Positions 35,506-46,708 of a DNA stretch of 64,000 nucleotides are shown piece after piece. How positions within the stretch are numbered: position 1 is the first letter of the stretch; each line of letters starts with the position of its first letter. Position numbers and translations under genes: made by a program. The notes under the pieces are model-generated. The model saw only the letters and a program-made list of their open reading frames with translations. It was not told the DNA's origin and did no database searches. The DNA is from Acidovorax temperans. Its GTDB lineage: Bacteria > Pseudomonadota > Gammaproteobacteria > Burkholderiales > Burkholderiaceae_C. The stretch is from contig NZ_VFPV01000002.1 in the NCBI RefSeq assembly GCF_006716905.1, forward strand, positions 1,206,501 to 1,270,500, given 5' to 3'.

Positions 35506-37584
35506 ATGTTGATCAAGACCTCTGTTTTCCGCTCCGCAGGCTCCGGCATGCTGGGGCATGTGTCGCGCCGCACTGCCACGCTGGGCGTGGTGGCGCTGGC
35601 TGCATCCCTGGCCGCTTGCGGCGGCAGTGATGGCGACAGCAATACCAATGCAGGTGCCACAGCCACGCTAGCGGTGCTGGAGACCACCGACCTGCACTTC
35701 AACGTGCGCAGCTACGACTACTTCAAGCTCGCTGAAGACAAGACCTACGGCTTTGAGCGCACCGCTACGCTGGTGCGCGCCGCGCGCAAGGAATTCGCCA
35801 ACACCCTGCTGGTAGACAACGGCGACACCATCCAGGGCACCGCGCTGGCTGACTACGAAGCCACCATCAGCCCCATCCCCTGCACGCAGCAGCTGTCCAT
35901 GTACAAGGCCATGGGCGCGCTGGGTTTTGACGCGGGCACGCTGGGCAACCACGAGTTCAACTACGGTCTGCCCTTTTTGAACCAGGTGCTGGGCGGTGGG
36001 CTGGACGTGGACGGTGTGGACCCCACCAAGAAATGCGCTGGCGCGGGCTACCCCGCCGTGCTGGCCAACGTGTACAGCAGCAAGACCAAGAAGCCGCTGG
36101 TGCAGCCCTACACGCTGCTGGAACGCACGCTGGTGGCCAAGGGCACCGATGGCAAGGAAGTGAAGTTGCCCATCAAGATCGGTGTGATCGGCTTCACCAC
36201 CCCCGGCATCATGAACTGGGACAAGCGCTACCTCGAAGGCAAGGTCTACACCGAAGGCGCGGTGGAGTCGGCCACCAAGTACGTGCCAGAGCTGCGCGCC
36301 AAGGGCGCCGACATTGTGGTGGCGCTGCTGCACGGCGGGCTCGATAGCGCGGCGTACTCGCCCACCATGGAAAACCCCGGCCTGCACCTGTCGAAGGTGG
36401 CGGGCATCGATGCGATGGTGATGGGCCACCAGCACGGCGTGTTCCCCGACACGGCGGCCACCCCCAGCTTCAACCTGCCCGGTGTGGACCACAAGGCAGG
36501 CACCGTCAACGGTGTGCCCGCTGTGATGGCCAGCTCGTGGGGCAAGGCCCTGGGCGTGGTGCAACTGGCGCTGCAGTGGGACGGCGCCAAATGGGTGGTC
36601 AACAAGGCTGCCAGCAAGAGCGAGCTGCGCAACATCCAGAGCAAGAATGCAGCGGGCGCGAACGTGTACGTAGAACCCGACGCCACCATCGCTGCGCTGA
36701 TCGAGACGCAGCACCAGGCCGCGATCAAGTACGTGAAGACGCCCATCGGCCAGACCGACTTCCGCATGAGCACGCTGTTTGCCGATGTGGGCGACCCCGG
36801 CGCGATCCAGATCGTGAACCAGGCGCAGCAGTCTTATGTGGCCGCCTACATCAAGGCCAACCTGCCGCAATACGCAGCGCTGCCCGTGCTGTCGGTGAGC
36901 GCACCGTTCAAGAGCGGCTTCCAGGGCGGGGCGGACTACACCGACGTGGCGGTGGGCCCGCTGGCCATCAACAACGCGGCCGACCTGTACCTGTACCCCA
37001 ACACCGTGTACGCAGTGAAGGTGAACGGTGCGGACATCAAGAACTGGCTCGAAGCCGCTGCCAAGCGCTTCAACCAGATCGACCCTGCCAAGACCACGGA
37101 GCAGCAGCTCATCAGCACCTTCCCTGGGTACAACTTCGACATGTTCACCACGGCAGACGTGCAGTACGAAATTGACGTGACCCAGCCCGTGGGCAGCCGC
37201 ATCAAGAACCTGACGTACCTGGGCAAGGCCATCGACCCCGTGCAGGAGTTCGTGATTGCCACCAACAACTACCGCGCCACCAGCGGCAAGAGCTTTATCG
37301 ACAAGCTCGATGGCTCGGGCACCATCTGGGCTTCGCCCGATGCGAACCGCGATGTGGTGATCGACTTCATCCGCAAGAACCCCGCTGTGAGCCGCACCGC
37401 CAACGGCGCTGCCAAGAGCTGGCGCTTTGCCAAGGCCACCGTGGCGGGGCCGGTGGTGTTCACCTCGGGTGCCAACGCGCTCAGCGTGGCGCAGGCTGCG
37501 GGCCTTGCCAATGTGAGCCTGGTGGCTGCAGACGACGGATCGGGCAAGGGCACGTCGAAGTACAGCGTCGATTTGTCGAAGTAA
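35506..37584 (+). CDS. CpdB/5'-nucleotidase-family lipoprotein
   Basis: The 692-residue protein begins with an N-terminal lipoprotein signal (ALAASLAACGG). The metallophosphoesterase domain has ETTDLHFNV, DNGDTIQGT, LGNHEFNYG, VVALLHGGLD and MGHQHGVFP. The C-terminal nucleotidase domain starts near residue 390. The order and length fit 2',3'-cyclic-nucleotide 2'-phosphodiesterase/3'-nucleotidase. It would break down extracellular nucleotides at the envelope. The longer frame to 35386 is not used because the signal peptide starts at 35506 or just after. Confidence 0.9.
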   Translation: MLIKTSVFRSAGSGMLGHVSRRTATLGVVALAASLAACGGSDGDSNTNAGATATLAVLETTDLHFNVRSYDYFKLAEDKTYGFERTATLVRAARKEFANTLLVDNGDTIQGTALADYEATISPIPCTQQLSMYKAMGALGFDAGTLGNHEFNYGLPFLNQVLGGGLDVDGVDPTKKCAGAGYPAVLANVYSSKTKKPLVQPYTLLERTLVAKGTDGKEVKLPIKIGVIGFTTPGIMNWDKRYLEGKVYTEGAVESATKYVPELRAKGADIVVALLHGGLDSAAYSPTMENPGLHLSKVAGIDAMVMGHQHGVFPDTAATPSFNLPGVDHKAGTVNGVPAVMASSWGKALGVVQLALQWDGAKWVVNKAASKSELRNIQSKNAAGANVYVEPDATIAALIETQHQAAIKYVKTPIGQTDFRMSTLFADVGDPGAIQIVNQAQQSYVAAYIKANLPQYAALPVLSVSAPFKSGFQGGADYTDVAVGPLAINNAADLYLYPNTVYAVKVNGADIKNWLEAAAKRFNQIDPAKTTEQQLISTFPGYNFDMFTTADVQYEIDVTQPVGSRIKNLTYLGKAIDPVQEFVIATNNYRATSGKSFIDKLDGSGTIWASPDANRDVVIDFIRKNPAVSRTANGAAKSWRFAKATVAGPVVFTSGANALSVAQAAGLANVSLVAADDGSGKGTSKYSVDLSK

Positions 37585-37640
37585 TTTCGCCACGCGCACC
37601 GGCAGCCCACGGCAGGTGGGCGCGGCCGGGGCCATGAAAA

Positions 37641-37672
37641 AAAGCCCGCCTGGGGTGAAGCAGGCGGGCTTT
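37641..37672. terminator. Terminator after the nucleotidase gene
   Basis: Stem AAAGCCCGCC / GGCGGGCTTT, extended by TG/CA, 37641-37672. A run of A precedes it and T's close it, so it can act in both directions. Confidence 0.9.
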
Positions 37673-37684
37673 GCTATTTAAAAG

Positions 37685-37720
37685 ATAGCTGGTGGCGCTT
37701 ATTGGATAAGCGCTAGAGGC
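37685..37720 (+). repeat. Dispersed short repeat, copy B
   Basis: ATAGCTGGTGGCGCTTATTG then GATAAGCGCTAGAGGC. Confidence 0.8.
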
Positions 37721-37758
37721 ACTTTTTGCTTAAAAGGTGCAGTGCCGGGTTGAAACGC

Positions 37759-37821
37759 TCAACGCTCCAGCTTCTCGCGCACCACCTTGCCGGTGGTGCC
37801 GTTGGTGGCGCTGGGCATGGC
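37759..37821 (-). pseudogene. C-terminal tail of an AMP-binding acyl-CoA synthetase
   Basis: The minus strand reads SATNGTTGKVVREKLER followed by a TGA at 37759. TxxGKVxRxxL with its adenylation Lys is the end of AMP-forming synthetases. Upstream of it (higher coordinates) the minus strand is no longer synthetase-like, because histidine-kinase sequence begins on the other strand. It is the stump of a gene cut by a rearrangement. Confidence 0.6.
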
Positions 37822-38854
37822 GGGCGAGCCGCCCCAGCCTGTTCGCCTGACGGTGTACGGCCCCGCCGCGGCCACCTGGGCCAGCCTGCAGCGCATCGAC
37901 CAGACCCTGGCCCTGGCAGGTGCCGCGCTGGTCTTGCTGGCGGTGGCGCTGTGCTGGCTGCAGGTGCGTGTGGGCCTGGCCCCGCTGCGCCGGCTGGAGG
38001 CCTTGCTGGCCACCATCCGCAACCCCATCAGCGCCGCGCAGGAAGGCGCATTGGTGGATGTCCAGGCCATGCTGGCGGCGCCCACGGGCCGCGACTTGCA
38101 GCCCCTGCAGGCCGAGCTGGCCAGCCTGTGGGAGCACAACGCCCGTGTGGTGGCGCGTGCCCGCGCGCATGCGTCGGACTTGAACCATGCCCTCAAGAAA
38201 CCACTGGCCTTGCTCAGTGCCCAGGCCAGCAGTGATGCCGCCGTGCCTGCGGCCGATGTGCAGCGGCAGGTGCAGGCCATGGCGCAGGTGATTGACCGCT
38301 GCCAGGCGCGCACCTTCAGCGATGTCCTGCACATGCAGGCGGCCATGCACCCCGCAACGGCTGCCCAGCCCGTGGACGTTGCCCAGTGCGTGGCCGAGGT
38401 GGTGCGCATGATGGAGCGGCTGCACGCTGATCAGGCGCTGGAGTGGGCACTGCAGGTGCAGGATGGCACCACCCCGCTGTGGCGCGGTGAGCGCACGGAT
38501 CTGGAAGAGGTGCTGGGCAATCTGCTGGACAACGCGGGCAAATGGGCAGCCTCGGCCGTGCGCATTGGCCTGGCGATGGAAGAGGGCGATGCCGCCCAGC
38601 CGCCGCAAGTGGTGCTGCAGATTGAAGATGATGGCCCAGGCATGGCGCCCCACCACTTGCAGGCCGCAGGCCAGCGCGGTTTGCGGTTTGATGATTCGGT
38701 GCAGGGCTCGGGGCTGGGGCTGCACATTGCCACGCAGATGGTGCAGGCCTACGGCGGTGAGTTGTCCCTGGGCAAGAGCGCCTTGCTCAAAGGGCTTTCG
38801 GTGCGCGTGGTGCTGCCCGGGGTTCAGGCCGCGCAGCGCCAGCGCAAGGCCTAG
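37787..38854 (+). pseudogene. Sensor histidine kinase lacking its N-terminal sensor half
   Basis: The open frame gives 355 residues. One membrane helix (LALAGAALVLLAVALCWLQV) is followed by a HAMP-like segment, an H-box HASDLNHALKKPLALL, and an HATPase domain with NLLDNAGKWA, EDDGPGMA and GSGLGLHIA. Class members have a signal helix and about 100 periplasmic residues before this; here only a dozen remain before the scar near 37815. No response-regulator gene is beside it. It is probably nonfunctional as a sensor; the kinase part might be expressed. Confidence 0.7.
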
Positions 38855-38885
38855 CGAGCCGCAGTCCGCGCCTCGTTGGGCTGGG

Positions 38886-39827
38886 TCAGGCGCTGCGGGC
38901 AGGCTGCAGCAGCACCAGCAACGCGCCCGCGCCGCCGTCGATGGGGCGGGCTTGCACAAAAGCCAGCACCTCCTTTTTTTGCACCAGCCAGCTCTGCACA
39001 CGGCCTTTGAGCACCGGGCTTTTGCCGGGTGAACCCAGGCCCTTGCCATGCACTACGCGCACGCAGCGCAGCCCCAGCTTGTGCGCGTGGCGGATGAATT
39101 CGCCCAGCGCTTCGCGCGCTTCGTCCACGCGCAGGCCGTGCAGGTCCAGCTGGCGCTGAATGCTCCAGTGGCCAGAGCGCAGGCGGCGCGTGATCTCCAC
39201 CCCGATGCCGGGGCGGCGAAAGCTGAGCTGGTCGTCGGTGTCGAGCAGGCTGCTTACGTCAAAGTCGTCGCTGATGGATTCCATCAACACCCGTTCTTCG
39301 TCCAGCCAGTGCTGCAGCGGCAGGGGCTCGGGTGGGGTGGTGGGCAGCTCCGCCAGGTTGCGGTCGGTCAATGGGTGCACTTGCCCTACGGCGCGGCTGA
39401 ACAGCTGGCGCTCTGCTTCCAGCCGGGCAGCGGCTTCGCGCCGGGATTTTTCTTCGGCTTCGGCGCGCTCGCGCTGCTCACGCAACTGGCGGGTGATGGT
39501 GGCCAGGTCTTGCAGGCCGTCCACACGCACGCCGGGGCGGCGCGGTTTGGGCGCTTTCCGTGGTCTGGGGACTGGTGCGGGCGTGCCTTCTGCCCGGGGC
39601 GTGGGTGCAGTGCGGAGTTTTGGGGCTTGCCACGCAATGGCAGGTACGCGGCGTGCGGCACGGGGAGGCGGTGGTGCCGCGGGTGCTGGGGGCTGGGTGG
39701 GCCGCAAGGTGCGAGCCAAGGCCGCTGCCAGCGCGCCGGTCAGCTCTTGCCTCGGTTTGTCTGATGGCTGGCTGCTTGGTGTGTCGCCGGGCAGCGGCGC
39801 CCCTGCGGATGGATGGCGGCGATTCAT
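38886..39827 (-). CDS. Smr-domain protein (putative endonuclease)
   Basis: The 313-residue protein ends with a Smr domain: QLDLHGLRVDEAREAL, VVHGKGLGSPGKSPVLKGRV and QSWL. The first 130 residues are Pro/Ala/Arg-rich and low complexity, then comes a helical segment (REQRERAEAEEKSRREAAAR). Smr domains nick branched or collided-ribosome-linked nucleic acids; the target here is unknown. The gene overlaps the downstream end of the phytase-like gene by 4 nt. Confidence 0.85.
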   Translation of the reverse strand: MNRRHPSAGAPLPGDTPSSQPSDKPRQELTGALAAALARTLRPTQPPAPAAPPPPRAARRVPAIAWQAPKLRTAPTPRAEGTPAPVPRPRKAPKPRRPGVRVDGLQDLATITRQLREQRERAEAEEKSRREAAARLEAERQLFSRAVGQVHPLTDRNLAELPTTPPEPLPLQHWLDEERVLMESISDDFDVSSLLDTDDQLSFRRPGIGVEITRRLRSGHWSIQRQLDLHGLRVDEAREALGEFIRHAHKLGLRCVRVVHGKGLGSPGKSPVLKGRVQSWLVQKKEVLAFVQARPIDGGAGALLVLLQPARSA

Positions 39828-41041
39828 GCGGGGGCTCCAGGGGGCGGCGGCGCACAGGCGGGGCTGTGCTGTGGTGGAGCGCTCTCAGCGGGCGGATAGG
39901 CCAGGGCCAGCCACTGCGTGCTTTGCGCGGCATTGAAGTTGTCGTCAGACACCAGCACCAGCACCCGTTCGCCGCTGGGTAGCGGCGCGGCCCAGGCCAT
40001 GCCTTCGAGGTTGTCCACGGTGACAAGGCCCAGCGTTGCAAAGTCGAGCAGCAGGGTCTTTTGCAGCGGGGTGTGGTTGCCTGGTTGCAGTGCCTGTACG
40101 CCCAGTGTGTCGCTGCCGCTGCGCAGGTCGGCGCGGTACAGGCGGGCGCCAAAGCCTGCGCCCGCGCTGTAGTCGCGTTCCAGCACCAGCAGGTGGTGTG
40201 GGCCATCGGCCAGAATTTCGCTCACTCCGTTGACCTCAGGGCCCCACGGCAGACGGCGGGCGCGGGGAACGGCGTCCGGGGTGTAGGCCCGCTGCTGCTG
40301 TGCCTGGCCTGTGGCCACGTCCAGTGCGGTGATGCGCACGGGCCCACCAGCGGTCTGCACGGTGGGGCGGGGGCCATCTTGTACCCACGCCATTTCCATC
40401 GCCAGCCAGGCGGTGCAGCCGTCGTCAGAAAAGGCCAGTCCTTCCAGGCTGGCGTTGGGGCGCGGGCCGGTGCGCTGGGGCTGCAACGTGGGGGTGAAGG
40501 CCGGTGGCAGGGGAATATTGCGCGCCGATTGCCCGGTGGGCAGTGCTTCGCGCAAACGGGGGATGCCACCGCGTGCCCAGTCGCCCTCGCTCGTCCACCA
40601 CAGGCGCTGGCGGCCCGCGTGCCAGCGAATGGCTTCTGCGTCGGGCACCTCGGCGTTGGAGCCAGCGCGTTGGCGGGGCGATGGAAACGGCTGGCCTTGC
40701 TCGGTGAGCAGCGTGAAGACGCCCGTGATGTGGGGCGGTTGCGTAGGCTGCTGCGCGGGCGACCAGCGCGCGGTGTAGATGCGCGCAGGTGCTTGGGCAG
40801 AGCGGTCGTCGCTGATGAGCCAGAACTGACCGGATTGGGCGTCGTAGTCAATGCCCGAGATGCCGCCCCACGGGGTGCCCAGCACCTCGGTGCCGGCGGC
40901 GATGTGGGCCTGCGCCAGCAGTCGGATACGCGCATCCGTATTCCCTGCAGAGGGTTGCTTGGGCGCTGCGCAGCCCCCCAGCACCAGGGCGGCTGTCAGT
41001 GTGGCAACCAGCGTCTGCGAATGGCGCAGCAGGGGCATCAC
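39824..41041 (-). CDS. Esterase-like phytase-family lipoprotein
   Basis: The 405-residue protein has a lipoprotein signal with LGGC at about residue 24. The mature part resembles the esterase-like domain of the phytase family: [59 protein letters not shown] and [11 protein letters not shown], as in a beta-propeller. The substrate is not known. Its stop overlaps the Smr start and its start overlaps the radC stop (ATGA), so radC-phytase-Smr form an operon. Confidence 0.8.
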   Translation of the reverse strand: MMPLLRHSQTLVATLTAALVLGGCAAPKQPSAGNTDARIRLLAQAHIAAGTEVLGTPWGGISGIDYDAQSGQFWLISDDRSAQAPARIYTARWSPAQQPTQPPHITGVFTLLTEQGQPFPSPRQRAGSNAEVPDAEAIRWHAGRQRLWWTSEGDWARGGIPRLREALPTGQSARNIPLPPAFTPTLQPQRTGPRPNASLEGLAFSDDGCTAWLAMEMAWVQDGPRPTVQTAGGPVRITALDVATGQAQQQRAYTPDAVPRARRLPWGPEVNGVSEILADGPHHLLVLERDYSAGAGFGARLYRADLRSGSDTLGVQALQPGNHTPLQKTLLLDFATLGLVTVDNLEGMAWAAPLPSGERVLVLVSDDNFNAAQSTQWLALAYPPAESAPPQHSPACAPPPPGAPA

Positions 41042-41751
41042 AGCAACCCCTCCTCTGCCATCGACAGTGCCTGGCCGGGCGCGACGATGACATGGTCGAG
41101 CACGCGCACATCGACCAGCGCCAGGGTGGTTTTCAAGGTCTGCGTGAGGGCTTCATCCGCCCGGCTGGGTTGCACGCTGCCGCTGGGGTGGTTGTGCGCC
41201 AGCACCACACCGGCGGCTTGGTGGTGCAGGGCGCGCAGCACCACCTCGCGCGGGTACACGCTGGTTTGCGTGAGCGTGCCGCGAAACAGCTCTTCCATGG
41301 CCAGCAGGCGGTTTTGCGCATCGAGAAACAGTACGGCAAACACCTCGTGCCCCTTGGCGGCCAGGTGCAGCTGCAGGTAGTGCTTGACGGCGTTGGGTGA
41401 GTCAAACACCTCGCGTTCACGCAGTTGCTGGGCCAAGGCGCGGCGCGCCAGTTCCAGCACGGCCACCAGCTCCGCGCGCTTGGCGGGGCCCAGGCCTTTG
41501 ATGCGTTCCAGGTCGCTGGTGCTGGCATGCAGCAGCCCGGCGATGCCGCCAAATCCGCCGCTGACCTTGCCGCTGGCAGGGTCCAGCACGGGCGGGTTCA
41601 GCAGCTCTTGCGCCATTTGCAACACGCCTTTGCCCACGATGCCGGTGCGCAGCAGGATGGCCAGCAGCTCTGCATCGGCCAGGGCTGCGGGGCCACGGGC
41701 CAGCAGTTTTTCGCGGGGCTGGGCTTCGGTGGGCAGGTTCTTGATGGCCAT
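41038..41751 (-). CDS. radC: RadC-family protein (JAMM domain)
   Basis: The 237-residue protein has the helix-hairpin-helix segment [20 protein letters not shown] and a JAMM metalloprotease-like motif [15 protein letters not shown]. The family was named for a supposed repair role that is not supported for E. coli; its biochemical function is unknown. It is divergent from fkpB and first in an operon with the esterase-like gene. Confidence 0.94.
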   Translation of the reverse strand: MAIKNLPTEAQPREKLLARGPAALADAELLAILLRTGIVGKGVLQMAQELLNPPVLDPASGKVSGGFGGIAGLLHASTSDLERIKGLGPAKRAELVAVLELARRALAQQLREREVFDSPNAVKHYLQLHLAAKGHEVFAVLFLDAQNRLLAMEELFRGTLTQTSVYPREVVLRALHHQAAGVVLAHNHPSGSVQPSRADEALTQTLKTTLALVDVRVLDHVIVAPGQALSMAEEGLL

Positions 41752-41876
41752 GGTGCAGGGGGCTTTGGAATCAGGTGGGCTGCCGGGTCGGCACGGGGCA
41801 GCCAGGGTGGCGGGGCGTACACCCCAGTAGGGGTTTGCCCGGTTTTCTACAATCGCGGCAGTTTATCGGGACTTAC

Positions 41877-42341
41877 ATGACCACTACCGCTGCCCCACTT
41901 CCCACCGTTCAGCCCGGCTCTTTCCTCACTTTGCACTACCGCCTGGCCGGGCCTGCAGGTGACGTGATCAACACCTTCAATGACAAGCCCGCTACGCTGT
42001 CGCTGGGCGCGGGCGAGTTGTCGCCCGCCATGGAGCAGCGCCTGCTGGGCTTGCCAGAAGGCACGCGCACCAGCTTTGAGCTGGTGGCGGGCGAGGCTTT
42101 TGGTGAGCGGAATACCGACATGCAGCAATGGGTGGCCCGCAAGCTGCTCAACGAACTGGGCGACCCTGACGAAAAGTACAACGTGGGCGATGTGGTGCAG
42201 TTCCCCACACCCGACGGCCTGGGCAGTTACGCGGGCGCTGTGCAGCAGGTGCGTGACGACGGCGCCGTGCTGTTCGACTTCAACCACCCGCTGGCGGGCC
42301 AGCCGGTCACGTTTGAAGTGCACGTTATCGGTATTTTGTGA
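41877..42341 (+). CDS. fkpB: FkpB/SlpA, FKBP-type peptidyl-prolyl isomerase
   Basis: The 154-residue protein has [20 protein letters not shown] and [20 protein letters not shown], the SlpA-type FKBP with an inserted flap domain. It accelerates prolyl isomerisation in the cytoplasm. The ATG at 41877 is preferred over the longer frame to 41775. Its stop shares one base with the ispH ATG (TGATG), so the two are co-translated, an order conserved in many proteobacteria. Confidence 0.93.
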   Translation: MTTTAAPLPTVQPGSFLTLHYRLAGPAGDVINTFNDKPATLSLGAGELSPAMEQRLLGLPEGTRTSFELVAGEAFGERNTDMQQWVARKLLNELGDPDEKYNVGDVVQFPTPDGLGSYAGAVQQVRDDGAVLFDFNHPLAGQPVTFEVHVIGIL

Positions 42342-43336
42342 TGAGCGCACCCCAAGAGATCCTGCTGGCCGAGCCCCGGGGCTTTTGCGCCGGGGTGGAC
42401 CGCGCGATCGAGATCGTCGAGCGCGCCATTCAGAAGTTTGGCGCGCCCATCTACGTGCGCCATGAAATCGTGCACAACACCTATGTGGTCAACGACCTCA
42501 AGGCCAAGGGCGCGATCTTCATCGAAGAACTGTCGGACGTGCCGCCCGGTTCCACGCTGGTCTTCAGCGCCCACGGCGTGAGCCGCGCGGTGCAGCAAGA
42601 GGCCGAGCAACGCGGTTTCAGCATCTTTGACGCCACCTGCCCCCTGGTCACCAAGGTGCACGTGGAAGTGGCCAAGCTCGCCAAAGAAGGCTACGAGTTC
42701 ATCATGATTGGCCACAAGGGCCACCCCGAGGTAGAAGGCACGATGGGGCAGCTGGACCACGGCATTCACCTGGTGGAAGATGTGGCCGATGTGGCCCGCG
42801 TGCAGCCCAGCCAGACCGAAAAGCTGGCCGTGGTAACCCAGACCACGCTGAGCGTGGATGACGCAGCCGAGATCACGGCCGCCGTGCGGGCGCGCTTCCC
42901 ATCGGTGCGTGAGCCCAAGCAACAAGACATTTGCTACGCCACGCAAAACCGCCAAGACGCCGTGAAGGTGCTCAGCCCGCAGGTGGATGTGCTGGTGGTG
43001 GTGGGCAGCCCCACCAGCTCCAACAGCAACCGCCTGCGCGAACTGGCAGCGCGCCTGGGCACCGCCGCCTACATGGTGGATAGCGCGGACGAACTGCGCA
43101 CCGAATGGTTCGACGGCGCCGTGCGAGTGGGGCTGACGGCGGGGGCCTCTGCGCCAGAAATTCTGGTGCAACAGGTCATTGATCGCATCAAGGCGCTGGG
43201 CGCTGTGTCGGTGCGCACCATGTCGGGCATTGAGGAAACCATCAAGTTTCCGCTGCCCAAGGGCCTCAAGATCGACGCCGCCACGGGGCTGGAGATCACC
43301 CAGCGCAACCCGGAAACGGGCCCTGGCGCCCACTGA
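42341..43336 (+). CDS. ispH: IspH/LytB, HMBPP reductase
   Basis: The 331-residue 4Fe-4S enzyme makes IPP and DMAPP in the last step of the MEP pathway. The three cluster Cys lie in [17 protein letters not shown] and [12 protein letters not shown]; Glu in HPEVEGTMG and [10 protein letters not shown] are also conserved. The ATG at 42341 overlaps the fkpB stop; an in-frame GTG one codon earlier is possible. Confidence 0.97.
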   Translation: MSAPQEILLAEPRGFCAGVDRAIEIVERAIQKFGAPIYVRHEIVHNTYVVNDLKAKGAIFIEELSDVPPGSTLVFSAHGVSRAVQQEAEQRGFSIFDATCPLVTKVHVEVAKLAKEGYEFIMIGHKGHPEVEGTMGQLDHGIHLVEDVADVARVQPSQTEKLAVVTQTTLSVDDAAEITAAVRARFPSVREPKQQDICYATQNRQDAVKVLSPQVDVLVVVGSPTSSNSNRLRELAARLGTAAYMVDSADELRTEWFDGAVRVGLTAGASAPEILVQQVIDRIKALGAVSVRTMSGIEETIKFPLPKGLKIDAATGLEITQRNPETGPGAH

Positions 43337-43358
43337 TGTGGTATTTGCTATCGAATAG

Positions 43359-43394
43359 ATAGCTGCTTGCGCTTATGCGCAGGGCGCTAGAGCC
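43359..43394 (+). repeat. Dispersed short repeat, copy C
   Basis: ATAGCTGCTTGCGCTTATGC then GCAGGGCGCTAGAGCC. Confidence 0.75.
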
Positions 43395-43428
43395 TTATTT
43401 GGCGTTAAATGCTGCAGCGACGCGATGT

Positions 43429-44124
43429 TCATGCCTGCGGCGCAGGCCCGCTCCACAAGTCCAGCGGCGGGTCGGCTGCCACGGCGCGCAGGATGTCGGT
43501 GCGGGAGATGAACCCGATCAGCACCCCCGCCTCATCCGTCACCGGCAGGCCCGGCAGGCCCGTGTCCAGCAGCACCCCGGCCACGCGGCGCAGGGCCGTG
43601 TCGGGGGCCACGGCAGCGACGGGGCTGTACATCACTTCTGACACCGGCCTGCGGGCCAGCTCAATCGCTTCCTTCACGGCTCCCGGCTCGGGCAGCAAAT
43701 CCAGCGGTGCCATGTCGGCACGCAGCAGCAACCCGATGACCCGGCCCCGCTCATCCACCACAGGGGCCTGGGCCACCCGGCTCTCGGCCAGGGTTTGCCA
43801 CGCATCGTTGACCCGCATGTCGGGGGGCACGCTCAGCGCGTCGTTGCTCATCACATCCCGCACCAGGGTCAGGGGCTCACGCCGCTTCTGGGGGCCTTGC
43901 CCGGTCTGGAGGTAGGCGGCCACGGCATCCTGCAGCCGCAGGTTGACCACCGGAGCACGTTCGCGAGACAGAGGCGCTGGGGTGGTGGCAGTGTCCTGGT
44001 CCAGATCAAGAGTGCGCGTGCGCAGCGCCTGTGGGCGGTCCACGCGCCGCACGGCTGCGATCTGGCTCAGGTTCTCCGGCCCGCCTCGGTACATCTGGCC
44101 TGAAGGGCCGAACACAAAAAACAT
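43429..44124 (-). CDS. CBS-domain pair protein
   Basis: The 231-residue protein begins MFFVFGPSGQMYRGGPENLS. Two CBS motifs occupy residues about 100-225 (VRDVMSNDALSVPPDMRVND, VSEVMYSPVAAVAPDTALRR, each followed by a [17 protein letters not shown] half). CBS pairs bind adenine nucleotides and act as sensors, but no catalytic domain is attached. The start at 44124 follows AGGAGG; the longer frame to 44256 is not supported. It is divergent from the PLP dehydratase gene. Confidence 0.85.
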   Translation of the reverse strand: MFFVFGPSGQMYRGGPENLSQIAAVRRVDRPQALRTRTLDLDQDTATTPAPLSRERAPVVNLRLQDAVAAYLQTGQGPQKRREPLTLVRDVMSNDALSVPPDMRVNDAWQTLAESRVAQAPVVDERGRVIGLLLRADMAPLDLLPEPGAVKEAIELARRPVSEVMYSPVAAVAPDTALRRVAGVLLDTGLPGLPVTDEAGVLIGFISRTDILRAVAADPPLDLWSGPAPQA

Positions 44125-44276
44125 CACCACCTCCTGTGGGCTGCGCACAGGCGCCACCCCTGTTTCCATGGTATCGGCATGCGGGCGTGGGGCTGAAGCC
44201 TGCGGTGCCAGCACAAGCCCTTTGCAGAGGGCGAACGCTCTACACTGCAAGGCCATTTTGCAACGGAGCCTTTTGC

Positions 44277-45218
44277 ATGATCGACCGCGCCGCCATCTCT
44301 GCTGCCCGCCAGCGCCTGGCCTCTCAGCCCCATTTTTTGCGCAGCACGCCGCTGCTGCATTTGCCCGGCGTCGCCCTGGGGGTGGACTGTGCAGAGGTCT
44401 GGCTGAAGCTGGAGCATTTGCAGGTGGGCGGCAGCTTCAAGGCGCGCGGCATGCTGTACCGCTTGCTGGCCAACCCGGTGCCCGACAGCGGCGTGATCAT
44501 CGCCTCGGGCGGCAACGCCGGTATTGCCGTGGCGGCTGCGGCCCAGGCTCTGGGCGTGCGCTGCGAGGTGTTTGTGCCCGAGGTGTCGCCCGAAGCCAAG
44601 CGCGCCCGCCTGCGCGCATTGGGGGCCGAGGTGGTCGTGACCGGCGCGGCCTACGCCCAGGCTTATGAGGCGTGCGTGGCCCGCCAGCAAGCCACTGGCG
44701 CCTTGCAGGCCCACGCCTATGACCAGCCCGAGGTGTTGGCAGGGGCGGGCACCCTGGCATTGGAGCTGGAAGAGCAAGCGGGCCGCTTGCCCGACACCTT
44801 GCTGGTCAGCGTGGGCGGCGGTGGCCTGATCGGCGGCGTGGCAGCCTGGGTGGAAAGCCGCGCCCATGTGGTGTCGCTGGAGCCGGAGCGCGCGCCCACG
44901 CTGCACGCCGCGCGTGCGGCGGGCCAGCCGGTGGATGTGGATGTCAGTGGCATCGCGGCCGATTCCCTGGGGGCCAAGCGCATCGGCGCCATCGCCTGGC
45001 AGGTGAGCCAGCGCCACGTGCACGATGCCCTGCTGCTGCCCGATGACGCGATCCGTGCCGCCCAGCTATGGCTATGGCGCGAGCTGAAACTGGCGGTGGA
45101 ACCGGCCGCAGCGCTGGGCTTGGCAGCCCTGCAAACGGGGGTGTACCGCCCCCAGCCGCAGGAAACCGTGGGCCTGGTGCTGTGCGGCGCCAACTTCGAC
45201 CCGGCCAGCCTGGCCTGA
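44277..45218 (+). CDS. PLP-dependent threonine/serine dehydratase-like enzyme
   Basis: The 313-residue protein is a fold-type II PLP enzyme. It has Lys in VGGSFKARGM (Schiff base), GGNAGIAVAAAA and a glycine-rich phosphate loop SVGGGGLIGG. The length without an ACT domain fits a catabolic threonine/serine dehydratase; other family members (racemases, deaminases) cannot be excluded. It is 33 bp upstream of serS. Confidence 0.85.
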   Translation: MIDRAAISAARQRLASQPHFLRSTPLLHLPGVALGVDCAEVWLKLEHLQVGGSFKARGMLYRLLANPVPDSGVIIASGGNAGIAVAAAAQALGVRCEVFVPEVSPEAKRARLRALGAEVVVTGAAYAQAYEACVARQQATGALQAHAYDQPEVLAGAGTLALELEEQAGRLPDTLLVSVGGGGLIGGVAAWVESRAHVVSLEPERAPTLHAARAAGQPVDVDVSGIAADSLGAKRIGAIAWQVSQRHVHDALLLPDDAIRAAQLWLWRELKLAVEPAAALGLAALQTGVYRPQPQETVGLVLCGANFDPASLA

Positions 45219-45241
45219 GCAGGCGGTGGTCGTCCCTCTAA

Positions 45242-46573
<1,332 letters not shown>

Positions 46574-46613
46574 TCGTCACCGCTGTACCCTGCGCCCCAC
46601 CAGGGGCGCTACG

Positions 46614-46660
46614 CCAGGGCCTGCACATGATCGAAAGAATCGTGTGCAGGCCCTGGTGTT
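46614..46660 (+). terminator. Terminator after serS
   Basis: A 14-bp perfect stem CCAGGGCCTGCACA / TGTGCAGGCCCTGG (46614-46627 with 46643-46656) with a 15-nt loop, then TGTTTTG. Confidence 0.9.
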
Positions 46661-46708
46661 TTGTGCATCTGCTATGGCAGCAACCTGCCAAACCGGGACA
46701 ATGCAGCC

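Noticed and set aside
35668..37635. A 655-codon minus-strand open frame over the nucleotidase gene
   Set aside because: The plus strand carries clear metallophosphoesterase motifs; the antisense frame is low-complexity His/Val/Gln-rich sequence.
41848..41853. A TACAAT -10 box before fkpB
   Set aside because: No -35 hexamer lies at an acceptable distance, so a promoter is not claimed.
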